Assembly: GCF_000970045.1 (NCBI RefSeq)
Contig: NZ_CP009505.1
Coordinates: 868,001 to 932,000, forward strand
Length of the DNA: 64,000 nucleotides
From: Methanosarcina sp. MTP4
Lineage (GTDB): Archaea > Halobacteriota > Methanosarcinia > Methanosarcinales > Methanosarcinaceae
Direction: 5' to 3'
The position numbers and the translations under genes are program-made. Shown in pieces: positions 46,013-55,387 of this stretch. Below the pieces are notes generated by a model. It had not been told where the DNA came from. It saw nothing but the letters and a program-made list of their open reading frames with translations, and searched no databases. Each line of letters starts with the position of its first letter. Positions within the stretch are counted from its first letter, which is position 1.

Positions 46013-46806
46013 ATAGTTTATTTAGGCATTACATATATAAATACTTTTTGAAAAAAACAATATCAATAGACTTTTTAAAGTGAATTAGATACTTAGGCTC
46101 TACAAACGCATTTTTTGAACACGTTCTCTTGCTATTGATTTTTGTGGAAAATCAAGGGGAAAATCGCGTTTCTTTGAAAGCTGAGTTTGAGAATAGATAA
46201 AGAATATTAATTTTTTAAATTGTAGGGGAAATTGGATGAAATATGAAAGTATGATCTGGAAAAAGAGGTTAATCTGACAATGTCAAGGTAATCAAAAAAA
46301 TGTAATCTATAATCAAATTCATCATTTAACTGACTTGTCCGACATGTTCTTTTAAAAATAACCTTTCTCTTGCTATCTTTTTTAGGTGATTGCTCAAAAA
46401 TTCACAATTATTATCTCAACTGAATCTTCGGGAAATTGAAGTTGGAAGCTGCCAATGAAGGCATGAGGTCGAAATATATGGGACATTTTGAAAACATATG
46501 TTTGAATGGCCTGGGAAGTTCCCAGAAAAACGACAGCTAAAAAATTGTGGAAATTAAATAGACAGCTGTGGGAAGTGGGATTTAACGATTTTAGAGTTAT
46601 TACCCATCCCCGCAGAAAGTTTCGGGTATTTGGCTGAAGCAAATACCGGGTAAATTCACATCGATCCCAGAAACTTGCATCCAATAAGCACACTTTTGAA
46701 TTTTATCGATTCCTTAATGGTGCAATGCTCTGCAGAGGATGGGATACGTAAGTTACAATCCAGGGACATGATGGTATGTCCTGCAGGTTCCGGAAAATCC
46801 AATTAC
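46013..46806. other. Spacer with dispersed repeat copy 2
   Basis: No gene. 46332-46583 is the second copy of the ~250-bp repeat. Beyond it are small hairpins, for instance GGTATTTG/CAAATACC near 46626-46650 and a bulged CAGGGACAT/ATGTCCTG at 46761-46783, past the stop of the membrane protein gene. Confidence 0.6.
46332..46583. repeat. Dispersed repeat, copy 2 (~250 bp)
   Basis: Same orientation as 37154-37403. Starts GACTTGTCCGACATGTTCT and ends near GGAAGTGGGATT. Best conserved in the middle (CACAATTATTATCTCAA and GAAGTTGGAAGCT). The minus-strand peptide QTYVFKMSHIFRPHAFIGSF mirrors that of copy 1. Confidence 0.75.
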
Positions 46807-48696
46807 TCAGGGACCATGGTTAAATCCTGTAACACTTTTTGAATCGTAAATTTTGTTATACATTATTAAATCGTCCCATAATGTGCCTTCCTTGTAATAA
46901 TAAACTAAATTGCCTTCCCATGTAGTTCCAGATACAAATTCTTCACCAGGTGCTGCATATAATTTCAAAGGTCTTTTTTCTAACTCGGATTCTCTAATCA
47001 AAAAGATGTCATCCGGTTCATCCCTTAATATTTTCTTGTTTGTACTGCCTACCTCTATAATATGGCTTTTATCTTTGTATTCGGAAAAGGAATAATAACG
47101 AGAAGTCACATAATCAGCCATCACATATCCTTCAGTGACAGAAGCGATATGTTCGAAACTTGTCTCTTCTTCATTGGTTAAATAATACGTATAAAATGGT
47201 CTTTTAACTAAAGGATTATCTGATGCAGTAAAGTCATTTGACACGGTTAGGAATGTCATTGATATAAACAGTATTACTGCAAGAATTTTTAAATATTTTT
47301 TGGATTTCGAGTACATTTCATAAAATCCAATTGAACCGGTTAATCCGATAAACAAAAAAGTATATTCTCCAAACCTTGCAAGATTAAAATTACTGGCAAG
47401 CTTATTGAAAAGCAGAGTTGGGCCAGGGAAGGTGATAGCCACTGTAAAGAGTCCTATCATGCAGAATATTTTTCCAAAAGTGGATGCCCTCTTTGATTGC
47501 AACGTTGAAAAGAAACCAATTATTACAAAAAGTAACAGTGGAGTATATTGTAAATAATTAAACAACTCACTTAATGGTGTATAAAATACAGATTCTGTTA
47601 GTACTCCGGAAGGTGCAGACCTCGTGATGTTGTACACTAAAGTCTCAAACAATATTATTCCGTAATATAACCAGTAAACTAACGTCATGCATATTGCTAA
47701 AATTATAAACTTGAATGATAGAAGAGATTCATCATTCTCCTTATTATATATTTTTTCCAGAAAATAAATCGCAAACAGGATCGATAATACAAATGGCATT
47801 GAAGCCGTGTGAAACGCAATCAACGAAAAGACAAGGATGATAGCTGCGAATACTTTTGCCGGATTTTGCGGGTCCAGTAAGACTAATATTAGCATAATCT
47901 CTAAAAATGACACAACGCTCCTTGGAATCGATTGCATCCCATAAAGTATAACTTCAGGGTAAATAGAAACAAATAGCGCTGATAACAATGCGATTTTACT
48001 ATCTTTAAATATTTTTATTGAAACAAGGTATGAGACTACAGGTACAAAAGAATAGATTACTCCATTTGTTACGAACATTATTTTTTGAGCAGATAATGAG
48101 ATTCCAAGGACATTTTGCATAAATGCGCATAAAATATGCCACAGAGGAAACGGTTTGTATACATCGAATATTTCAGTTACAAATGCGGCATTTATTACAC
48201 TTTCTATAAGTTTCAAATGGCCAATCGGATCTGTTCTTCCAATGAAGAAATCATAATTTAGAGTCACTCCCCAAATTATATTTACAGTTAGGATCACCAT
48301 TTGAAGCAGGATAATGGGCACTTTTTTTTCTGACACTTCAAACATTAGTATTTCCAGTAATACTAAACCGTACATGACTGCAATGACCAGATAATAGGCA
48401 AATGGTCTAACATCAAATACCTGGAGCAGGCTTATTGAAATAAAAAAGAAAATAAAATAAATACTGACAAAAGATGAAAATAATTTAGGATTAAATGTCT
48501 CAAAGCTGGTTTCGTTTCCTTTTAGTTTTATGTGGATTATTGGTGCCAGAATCATAGGGACTGCAAGATAGGTTCCCAAAAGAGAAAGATTACTCTGTCC
48601 AAGAATTAACGGAATCGTTACTCCTGCAACTCCTAAAATAGGGAGCAGGTAGAGAAAAGTTTTACTGATTAGTGTGAAGTTATTCAATCTGGCCAT
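46807..48696 (-). CDS. Multi-pass membrane protein, GT-C glycosyltransferase-like
   Basis: A 629-aa protein with 12 or more membrane helices over the first 480 residues and a soluble C-terminal domain of about 150 residues (from NDFTASDNPLVKRPFYTYY on). An acidic motif in the first large loop, GRTDPIGHLKLIE, is placed like the catalytic aspartate of GT-C enzymes that use dolichyl-phosphate sugars. A sugar transfer role at the outer face of the membrane is the best guess. The start is the ATG 48696 (a GTG lies three codons upstream). Strongly AT-rich. The repeats upstream and the flippase beyond put it in the surface polysaccharide region. Confidence 0.72.
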   Translation of the reverse strand: MARLNNFTLISKTFLYLLPILGVAGVTIPLILGQSNLSLLGTYLAVPMILAPIIHIKLKGNETSFETFNPKLFSSFVSIYFIFFFISISLLQVFDVRPFAYYLVIAVMYGLVLLEILMFEVSEKKVPIILLQMVILTVNIIWGVTLNYDFFIGRTDPIGHLKLIESVINAAFVTEIFDVYKPFPLWHILCAFMQNVLGISLSAQKIMFVTNGVIYSFVPVVSYLVSIKIFKDSKIALLSALFVSIYPEVILYGMQSIPRSVVSFLEIMLILVLLDPQNPAKVFAAIILVFSLIAFHTASMPFVLSILFAIYFLEKIYNKENDESLLSFKFIILAICMTLVYWLYYGIILFETLVYNITRSAPSGVLTESVFYTPLSELFNYLQYTPLLLFVIIGFFSTLQSKRASTFGKIFCMIGLFTVAITFPGPTLLFNKLASNFNLARFGEYTFLFIGLTGSIGFYEMYSKSKKYLKILAVILFISMTFLTVSNDFTASDNPLVKRPFYTYYLTNEEETSFEHIASVTEGYVMADYVTSRYYSFSEYKDKSHIIEVGSTNKKILRDEPDDIFLIRESELEKRPLKLYAAPGEEFVSGTTWEGNLVYYYKEGTLWDDLIMYNKIYDSKSVTGFNHGP

Positions 48697-49331
48697 ACAG
48701 TTCACATCTGAATCATAGTCACAATTTCAATTTTAGTTAATTGACCAACTCAGTTTCAAAACCCGGTGTGTTAGAACCGGTTTTCTCGGTAACACTTACT
48801 TTCCAGGTAGCTTCAATGCCGGAATCGCCCAACTAATGGAATTTGATGAAATAAGGCATCTTCAGCCCAACTCATTATTTTTTATAAAAGAGCTGAGACT
48901 TTTGAGAATGTCTAATCTCTATGGTGTTTTTCCTCCCCCACAAAGGAAATATGAGATATTAGTGTAATTGCTTCCAAATTAGTAGGCAATCATAATTACT
49001 CTCGAGAATGTTTGATCTCTCTATGGTATTTTTCCTCCCCCACAAAGGAAATCTAAGATATTAAGTGCCCGCTACGAAATAACCTGTGCAACTTATTATT
49101 CATTGTAACTTCAATTGGAGGCCTTGATCTTGTAAATCAAGATGTTCAATCGGAAATATGCAGAGGTTGTTTTGCAACGAGTTCGAAGTTCAATTATTTA
49201 CACATTAGAAAGCCGCCACTTCGTGTAATTAATCTCAAGAACGTTCAACCTCTCTATGATAATTTTTCCCTTCCCCCAATAAAGGAAACACGATATGTCA
49301 GGTGTAACAGGTTCCATTTTGGACTATTACT
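48697..49331. repeat. Spacer with three imperfect ~60-bp repeats
   Basis: Copies begin at about 48904, 49004 and 49234. Each has GAGAATGT-like, CTCTATGGT, TTTTTCCTCCCCCACAAAGG and AGATATT-like segments in that order; the third is the most diverged. In the first two, TTTCCT and AGGAAA can pair around the C-run, and ATCTC with GAGAT outside. No gene is seen. Confidence 0.7.
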
Positions 49332-50609
49332 TTATGCAATGTATGGAAGTTTTGGTATATATAGTTTTATGAAGTATACTCTTACTAACGCTGTGAATAT
49401 TAAAGAGGTGGATGTGGCAATTGCCGCTCCTGTTATTCCGTATTTAGGTATCAGGATGATATTAAGCACCACGTTCATCAGTGCACATATTAACGATATT
49501 TTAAACATGACATTCACTTTTCCTATACCTGGCAGGGTACCATTAATAGAAGAAATGGGACCATATATCAAGCTTCCAACTAATAGAATTAATAGGGGCT
49601 CGTATGCCGATAGAAAATCTTCTCTAAATAACATCTCGATCAAAAATTGACCTAGCAATAAAATTGATAGAGAAGCAAATAAGGTAATCACGAAAACTCT
49701 TAGTACAGTAATTTTTATCAGTTTGTTTATATTGAGATAATCGTTTTTCCCATGGAAATTTGCTATAGCAGGGGTTATTACTTTTTGGACTGAGTCGGGA
49801 ATTAGCCTTAATCCTTCTATAAAAAGTACCGCAACAGCATAGTACCCTACCTCAGTTTCATTCATAAAATGCCCCACCATAAGGCTGTCGATCTGTACAT
49901 TAAGCATCGCTATGGAGTCTGCGAGGACGATATAGAGCCCGAACCATAAGACTTTATTTAAGACTGTGCGCAGGATTGCCTGTTCAGAAGTAAAGTACTC
50001 TCTGATGAAGGTCAACGATAGCAGCCCTACCACAATTGTCGGTGCAACCAAACCGATTACTGCACCCTTAACACCCATGTTCAGAAGCATCACCAGAACG
50101 ATTGACACAATCATAACTGATCCATGCTGAGCGATGTTCACAACGGCATACCGTTTCATCTTACGCAGACCATTTAGAGTACCAATGACTGCTTTCTGCA
50201 TGGCTATGAAGGGAAAGCATAACGCCGTGATCTTCAGAAGATCAACCATTTCAGGGTTGTGGAAGAACTGAATCGAAATAAATCCCGATAGCAGGTACAT
50301 CAGTACACTCATAAAAGATCCGGTTACAATAGACCCAACGATTCCAGAGGAAACAAAACTCGTGATCTGAGGCAGGTCATCATTATATTCAGCAACGTAT
50401 TTGATCAAAGCTGTACTAATTCCGAATGCTGCATACTGCATGCCGAACATGTAGATCGTAAAGACCAGGGTGTATAAGCCGAGTCCCGAGGGTCCCAGTT
50501 CCTTCCCTAATACAATTCTAAGCAGCAGATGTGCAAAAGAGGCTGTCGCAAGACTGATGAACGACCACTGTACATCTTTCATCGTTTTGCTGAATTTTAG
50601 ATTGAACAT
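49332..50609 (-). CDS. Flippase, MOP/Wzx family
   Basis: A 425-aa polysaccharide flippase with about 12 to 14 helices. The first helices (FISLATASFAHLLLRIVLGKELGPSGLGLYTLV) and the mid-protein MLNVQIDSLMVGHFMNETEVGYYAVA are typical of Wzx/RfbX proteins, which turn a lipid-linked oligosaccharide from the inner to the outer face of the membrane. It could deliver the glycan to AglB, or serve a separate surface polymer. AAGGT lies upstream of the ATG at 50609. Convergent organisation is absent: upstream is an AT-rich divergent region toward an acetyltransferase gene. Confidence 0.9.
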   Translation of the reverse strand: MFNLKFSKTMKDVQWSFISLATASFAHLLLRIVLGKELGPSGLGLYTLVFTIYMFGMQYAAFGISTALIKYVAEYNDDLPQITSFVSSGIVGSIVTGSFMSVLMYLLSGFISIQFFHNPEMVDLLKITALCFPFIAMQKAVIGTLNGLRKMKRYAVVNIAQHGSVMIVSIVLVMLLNMGVKGAVIGLVAPTIVVGLLSLTFIREYFTSEQAILRTVLNKVLWFGLYIVLADSIAMLNVQIDSLMVGHFMNETEVGYYAVAVLFIEGLRLIPDSVQKVITPAIANFHGKNDYLNINKLIKITVLRVFVITLFASLSILLLGQFLIEMLFREDFLSAYEPLLILLVGSLIYGPISSINGTLPGIGKVNVMFKISLICALMNVVLNIILIPKYGITGAAIATSTSLIFTALVRVYFIKLYIPKLPYIA

Positions 50610-51082
50610 TGGATTGACCTTTGAAATCTAAAAGATAAGTAATGATAAATTAAAATTATATCATATAAATGTTTGAGGATCTAAATTCCGAATTTTGGCT
50701 CTGTAGAAATCCTCAATTAACGCAAATCATCTCTATCACTTCTTTGCATATGTGCCATTCATGATGGCAATAAGCTTTACAAAGTTACGATGGTCCGTAC
50801 TTATATAGCCCTTCAATAAAACAAGAAGTAAAAGCTGATGTTGGGTATAAACTCCTTTGGAATATTTGCAGGAATAAAGGTTCAGTCTGGAAGACCGACC
50901 TGTCTTCAAACTGATCTTAACAAATTTAATATACATATTTGATCATATAGAATACTCCTTCATTTTTTGTGGGGACAAAAAATGAGGACCTCGTATAGTT
51001 CCAATTTTTATAAAATTCTCACTAAAAAATTAGTTGGGATTTCTACAAAGCCGGGGAAATAATTTTCAAAATTGAGAGGGTG
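50610..51082. other. Divergent promoter region with a 10-bp hairpin
   Basis: No gene. At 50961-50984 CATTTTTTGT and ACAAAAAATG form a perfect 10-bp stem with a GGGG loop, about 100 bases before the acetyltransferase start. GAGAGGG at 51074-51080 is its ribosome binding site. Confidence 0.6.
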
Positions 51083-51601
51083 GTGCAAATAAAAATTCGA
51101 AAAATAATATCAAATGCTCTTAATTCATTAAGGCTTTTTTACTACAGATTAATCGGGATTAACATTGGAAAATATACCTATATTTCACCAAAGGTCTATA
51201 TAGATAAATCTGAGAAGAATCTTATCGAAATTGGTGAAAATTGCTATATTACTCGAGATTGCATAATACTCTGCCATACTCAAGCATATCAGGGTGGGCC
51301 ATTAAAATTATGGGGTTCAAATGAGAGAGGAAAGGTAAAAATTGGAAATAATGTTTTTGTTGGAGTTGATAGCGTTATTCTACCAAATATAACTATTGGA
51401 AACAACGTAGTTATTGGAGCGAAGTCGCTTGTTAATTCAGATATCCCCCCAAACTCGATAGCATTTGGAATTCCCTGCAAAAAAATAAAAAATTTAGATG
51501 AAGTGATTTCAGATATCCCCCCAAACTCGATAGCATTTGGAATTCCCTGCAAAAAAATAAAAAATTTGGATGAAGTGATGACAGCTGGAGATAGTAAATG
51601 A
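51083..51601 (+). CDS. Hexapeptide-repeat acetyltransferase with duplicated C-terminus
   Basis: A 172-aa left-handed beta-helix acyltransferase. Hexapeptide turns run through INIGKYTYISPKVYIDKS, VKIGNNVFVGVDSVILPN and ITIGNNVVIGAKSLV; the catalytic histidine is probably in ILCHTQAY. It likely O- or N-acetylates a sugar using acetyl-CoA. The closing segment (SDIPPNSIAFGIPCKKIK and NLDEV) is present twice in tandem, the result of a 72-bp in-frame duplication at 51436-51507 and 51508-51579. The two copies differ at only one or two bases, so the event is recent. The start is one of two adjacent GTG codons (51080 or 51083). Confidence 0.87.
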   Translation: MQIKIRKIISNALNSLRLFYYRLIGINIGKYTYISPKVYIDKSEKNLIEIGENCYITRDCIILCHTQAYQGGPLKLWGSNERGKVKIGNNVFVGVDSVILPNITIGNNVVIGAKSLVNSDIPPNSIAFGIPCKKIKNLDEVISDIPPNSIAFGIPCKKIKNLDEVMTAGDSK

Positions 51602-52071
51602 AACCTGGATTGATGGAATAAAATTGTTTATTACAGGTATGGACCCTCTAATTTAAGATCTAGTGGCACGAAACTTATTATGACTTCCGCAGTTGCCTGC
51701 AAAGCAGACAACTTTTTAATTTTTGCCATTCGTATGCCAGGGCATATTTTCGATATCTAATAAATTGAGTTACAGCATTTCTTATCTCTACTTTGTTTCA
51801 AATCATTACTTCAAGTTCTTATTCTTTGCATTTCAAACCTTAGAAATACTCTTATTGCCATCATAATATGTGCTCTCAACACATCATTTCCCCTTATCTG
51901 ACGGCGCTCTACTCTACAGAACTGTTCTAGTCCTCTATGATACTCTTATTCTTCGATGTCATCAGACCAGAAACGTCATTCCGATGGCTTTCAAATTTCA
52001 TCCAATATTCTAATGTAATATTTTTAAGAGGACAAGACATCCCTATATACCTTTAATAAAATATTCTAATT
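51602..52071. other. Gene-free stretch with terminator
   Basis: Apart from the terminator hairpin at 51692-51717 nothing is seen. AT-rich, with TTTAATAAAATATT-like promoter sequence near 52050 before the membrane protein gene, which starts without a clear ribosome binding site. Confidence 0.5.
51692..51717 (+). terminator. Hairpin terminator after acetyltransferase
   Basis: GTTGCCTGC (51692-51700) pairs with GCAGACAAC (51704-51712) with one mismatch and a three-base loop, followed by five T residues. Confidence 0.6.
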
Positions 52072-52656
52072 ATGCCTTATCCAGTTGCACATGTTCTATT
52101 CTTTGTGTTCTGTATCTGCGCAGTAGCAGTCTATGTTACTGTGGGGGAACTCTTCCGCAAGGAACTTTCCCCGAGGGGCATCAAACAGATCCTATTACTA
52201 CTATTTGTGGGTGGTTTATGTTCACTGTTCCCGGATAGCATAGTCGTTTATAACTTCCTAATAAATGGAACTCTTGAACACTGCTGGATCGGCCCGATCC
52301 CGACACATTCATTATTATTCAGTTTTTCTGCAATCCTATCTGGAGCGTTTATCGGATATATAGTATATCGGAATTTTGGGAAGGCCGTATATATGAGCCT
52401 TTTTGCCGAGGCTGCGTTCCTTTCACACCTGTTGCTAGACGATATTGATGAAGGCGGCGTGGTTTATTTTTATCCGATATACAATCAACCAATCAGTGTG
52501 TTCTCGTATATGGGTGTGGGTTTTTTAGAAGTTAATTTAGTCCATTACTTGATAGCATCTTTTGTGTCTGTTTTCTTTATTTACACAATAATTATGATGG
52601 CATTGTTTGCATTGAATCGTTTTGGTTTTGAGTTCAGATTCAGATCCGAAAAGTGA
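52072..52656 (+). CDS. Membrane-bound metal-dependent hydrolase-like protein (second copy)
   Basis: A 194-aa membrane protein with five or six helices. The polar residues of the YdjM-like family recur: LFPDSIVVYN, PTHSLLFSF, and HLLLDDIDEGGVVYFYPI. A metal-dependent hydrolase on a membrane substrate is likely; the substrate is unknown. It is a distant relative of the 34913-35434 protein. It is transcribed alone. Confidence 0.75.
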   Translation: MPYPVAHVLFFVFCICAVAVYVTVGELFRKELSPRGIKQILLLLFVGGLCSLFPDSIVVYNFLINGTLEHCWIGPIPTHSLLFSFSAILSGAFIGYIVYRNFGKAVYMSLFAEAAFLSHLLLDDIDEGGVVYFYPIYNQPISVFSYMGVGFLEVNLVHYLIASFVSVFFIYTIIMMALFALNRFGFEFRFRSEK

Positions 52657-53001
52657 TCCCTATCCCGAGTTTCGCAGAATTTGAAACTTTGTATTTTTTC
52701 AGGCGGGCACAAAATGTGGCCAAATAACTCTGGTGGATAAAATCATTTAGCAGAAAAAGAAAAAGAAGAATTCCGTCATTAAATAATTCATTCCTTTTGT
52801 AAATCCGGATTGGAATAATTGTATGAAATTCCAAAAATATTTTTGAAAACTGTAAACTGGGTTTGCCTGGCAAAAGCCGGAGAATATTACATCAAAAGAG
52901 AATAACCAAATTCATGAAAAAGTTAGGGATATTAATCTAAAGTTACTGTTAATCAATTGATAATCTGTCGCTACACTCGCGGATAAAAAGGGTGACAACT
53001 G
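52657..53001. other. Gene-free stretch
   Basis: AT-rich convergent space between the hydrolase-like gene and the acetyltransferase. Nothing recognised. Confidence 0.5.
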
Positions 53002-53655
53002 TCAAAGCCGGGTCTTAATTCTACCAGTAACATCCGGTCGTGAGGGGGAGTTACTGTCCGTGTCTTGAGAAACAGATTCATTAGATTTATTCTGATGGAT
53101 TTGGGACTCTTCATTTTGCTGATGGTTTTCATGAATTCCTCCCCAGGACTCAACATCCAGCTTTTTTACAACTCGAGCCGGGAATCCCAGAGCAAGACTA
53201 TTCGGAGAGATATCACGACTAACCACTGATCCAATTCCGATTATAGAATTTTCCCCGATTTCAACCCCTTGCGTGATTATACATCCTGGATTTACACCAA
53301 CACCGCCCCCGATTTTTATGGGGGCCATGCTTCTTGGATAAGCATCTCTAGTGGTTAAACTGCCTCTTGTGTGGGCAGACAGTATACAGCGATCCCCAAT
53401 TTCGGCATAATCTCCTATAGTGATTAATTCAGGGTGAATCCTATCAAAAATCACATCATACCCGATGTATACATTTTTACCTATATTTACGCCTCTCATT
53501 TTATGAAATTTCGCTCTCCAAGAAGGGACTGGAAGACATGAGGCAAGTCTTTCCAAAACCCAATTTTTGAAATATTTCATCCCAAACAGGATTTTATTAC
53601 TCTGATAATAATCAGCTACTTCACTATAAGTTATTTTATCCCTGTCAGATATCAC
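53002..53655 (-). CDS. Hexapeptide-repeat acetyltransferase with disordered tail
   Basis: A 217-aa acyltransferase of the serine/galactoside acetyltransferase type. The beta-helix core spans about residues 52-170 (VNIGKNVYIGYDVIFD, ITIGDYAEIGDRCILSAHT with the catalytic histidine, IKIGGGVGVNPGCIITQG, ENSIIGIGSVVSRDI, then LGFPARVVKKL). After residue 175 comes a tail rich in N, Q, S and D (HENHQQNEESQIHQN and on), probably unstructured and not part of the usual family. The GTG at 53655 has GGGGGG seven to eight bases ahead. Likely sugar O-acetylation. Confidence 0.87.
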   Translation of the reverse strand: MISDRDKITYSEVADYYQSNKILFGMKYFKNWVLERLASCLPVPSWRAKFHKMRGVNIGKNVYIGYDVIFDRIHPELITIGDYAEIGDRCILSAHTRGSLTTRDAYPRSMAPIKIGGGVGVNPGCIITQGVEIGENSIIGIGSVVSRDISPNSLALGFPARVVKKLDVESWGGIHENHQQNEESQIHQNKSNESVSQDTDSNSPSRPDVTGRIKTRL

Positions 53656-53801
53656 GGTAGTCCCCCCATCTTACGGTGAAAATCACATGTCTCACTTACA
53701 ATTACTCTTCCACCAATAAATACATATTTCCTGTACCCTTCTCTATTATGTCTATCAAAGTGACAGCACCATTTATTTTGGGACAAACGTTCTACTGGTT
53801 T

Positions 53802-54929
53802 TTACCCCCTGTTTACAATTTTTACGAGCAGTGATTTTTTGATTTCTACCGCATCGTTAGGACACAGTTCGCGGCAACAATAACACTGGATACATTTTTC
53901 ATCGTTGATCCTGAGTGCATCTCTCACTTCCTCAATGGCATTTGCCGAACAGTTCAAAATACATGCTTTGCAAAGTGTGCATTTTGAAGTGTTGATGAAG
54001 GGCTTTACTGTGAAATACCTCCTGAGAGTCTTTCGGAGAAACGGCGGTATTAGGGTGGTGATTCCACCGGTTGGCTTTTTGAAACTGACCTTTACCTCCT
54101 CCAGCGGAGTTCCTAAAAGTTCCGGATGCCTGGCACCAAATCCCCTCTCAAGTGCGGCTTTGTTTGTCGGGACCTGCATTGGGTCAAAACCGATTAGTTC
54201 CGATGCCACCATATCCAGGGCCGCACAGTCATAACTTGCCATGACCACTCCCACATATGCAGGAGTGCCTCCAGCCGGGCCATCCCCTTCCATTCCTACC
54301 ACTCCGTCCATAACTGCAAGCTGAGGTTTGACAATAGAGTAGATATCTACAACCGCCTCCCCGAAAAGTTCACGGTCTTCCAGGAAATGCGCCTGCTTTC
54401 GGATTTTCCTGGGCACAGTGCCAAAAAAGTTTTTGACTGCTCCTGTATAGAGTGTGAGCTCATGGGTCTTGAGCTTTGGAAGAGAAATTATCACATCCGC
54501 CTCAAGCACAGCCTTTGATATATAAAGGCGTGAAAACTGCCTGGCCCCAGGTACATCAACCTCGACAAAACCCAAAGTCTCAAAATTGATGAGTTCCGCA
54601 CCGAAACTCGAGGCGGCAGCTTCAATACCCGATACCCTGAATGCTTCCGCAGTGGTAGTGGAATCAGGCCTTGTAACTCCGGCTCCGTCCCCTATAAGCG
54701 GAATACCCCCTGCCTCTGAAACCAGTTCACACATCGCCGATACCACTGCAGGGTGAGTAGTGACTGCATCTTCCGGGGGTCGAATGGCAAGTACATTGGG
54801 TTTAAGCAACACACGGGAACCCGGAAATATTAGGTTCTCAAGGCCGCCGATCAGGTCAAGAGCTTCTTTGATCGCATTTTTTACGTCTGAATAATCGGAG
54901 CAATGCAAGATGGAAACTCTGGTGTTCAT
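53802..54929 (-). CDS. DUF362 protein with two 4Fe-4S clusters
   Basis: A 375-aa protein. The DUF362 domain (about residues 1-290) has VLLKPNVLA, THPAVVSAM, GDGAGVTRP, SLPKLKTHELTLYTGAVKNFFG and MDGVVGMEGDGPAGG. The C-terminus is a two-cluster ferredoxin: CTLCKACILNCSANAI and CIQCYCCRELCPNDAV. DUF362 ferredoxin proteins are common in anaerobes, with unknown substrate; electron transfer to a bound molecule is assumed. The ATG at 54929 is chosen; the GTG at 54935 is an option. Its link with the neighbouring sugar genes is not clear. Confidence 0.9.
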   Translation of the reverse strand: MNTRVSILHCSDYSDVKNAIKEALDLIGGLENLIFPGSRVLLKPNVLAIRPPEDAVTTHPAVVSAMCELVSEAGGIPLIGDGAGVTRPDSTTTAEAFRVSGIEAAASSFGAELINFETLGFVEVDVPGARQFSRLYISKAVLEADVIISLPKLKTHELTLYTGAVKNFFGTVPRKIRKQAHFLEDRELFGEAVVDIYSIVKPQLAVMDGVVGMEGDGPAGGTPAYVGVVMASYDCAALDMVASELIGFDPMQVPTNKAALERGFGARHPELLGTPLEEVKVSFKKPTGGITTLIPPFLRKTLRRYFTVKPFINTSKCTLCKACILNCSANAIEEVRDALRINDEKCIQCYCCRELCPNDAVEIKKSLLVKIVNRG

Positions 54930-55387
54930 GATCACACATCGACATTAAGTTTTGAGATCTGTTTTATGAAGGTCTCTTTTTTGCTTTTTTTACGGAATTT
55001 TAAGCGTGGCACGAACACTCCCAGTTGATTGAAGCGTGGCACGCCAGTGAAACTTTGATTTTGGTTTGATTAACTGGTTGAAATCCTCCCAGTTCTCTTT
55101 GATTATATCTTGATCAAAATGGGAATTTTTTCAATATCTACCTTCGTCTTTTTTCAGGGAGTATCCGTTTTAATTCATTGAACCTTTTTGTGTAGTTTAA
55201 ATACTGTAGACAAAGTATGCCATGTGCAAGATTTAAACTACAACAGTTTGTTTTTCTCTACCTTTTTTTCAGGGTAAGTTTCCGTTAGACTGAGTAGTTT
55301 TTATGATAACTTTGTATTTTTTGTATGTGAGATCCTTTTCTTATCTTCAATTTTGATGTGCAGGGATAAATATGCTCTTGAAAACTT
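54930..55387. other. Gene-free stretch with dispersed repeat
   Basis: Holds a repeat at about 55020-55065 (CCCAGTTGATTGAAGCG and on to GCCAGTGAAACTTTGATTT) that recurs at 60041-60085, and two related segments TCTACC plus TTTTTTTCAGGG near 55138 and 55258. No gene. Confidence 0.6.
55020..55065. repeat. Dispersed 45-bp repeat, copy 1
   Basis: CCCAGTTGATTGAAGCGTGG plus CACGCCAGTGAAACTTTGATTT. It matches 60041-60085 at most positions in the same orientation. GCGTGGCACG also occurs once more just upstream (about 55003). Confidence 0.7.
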
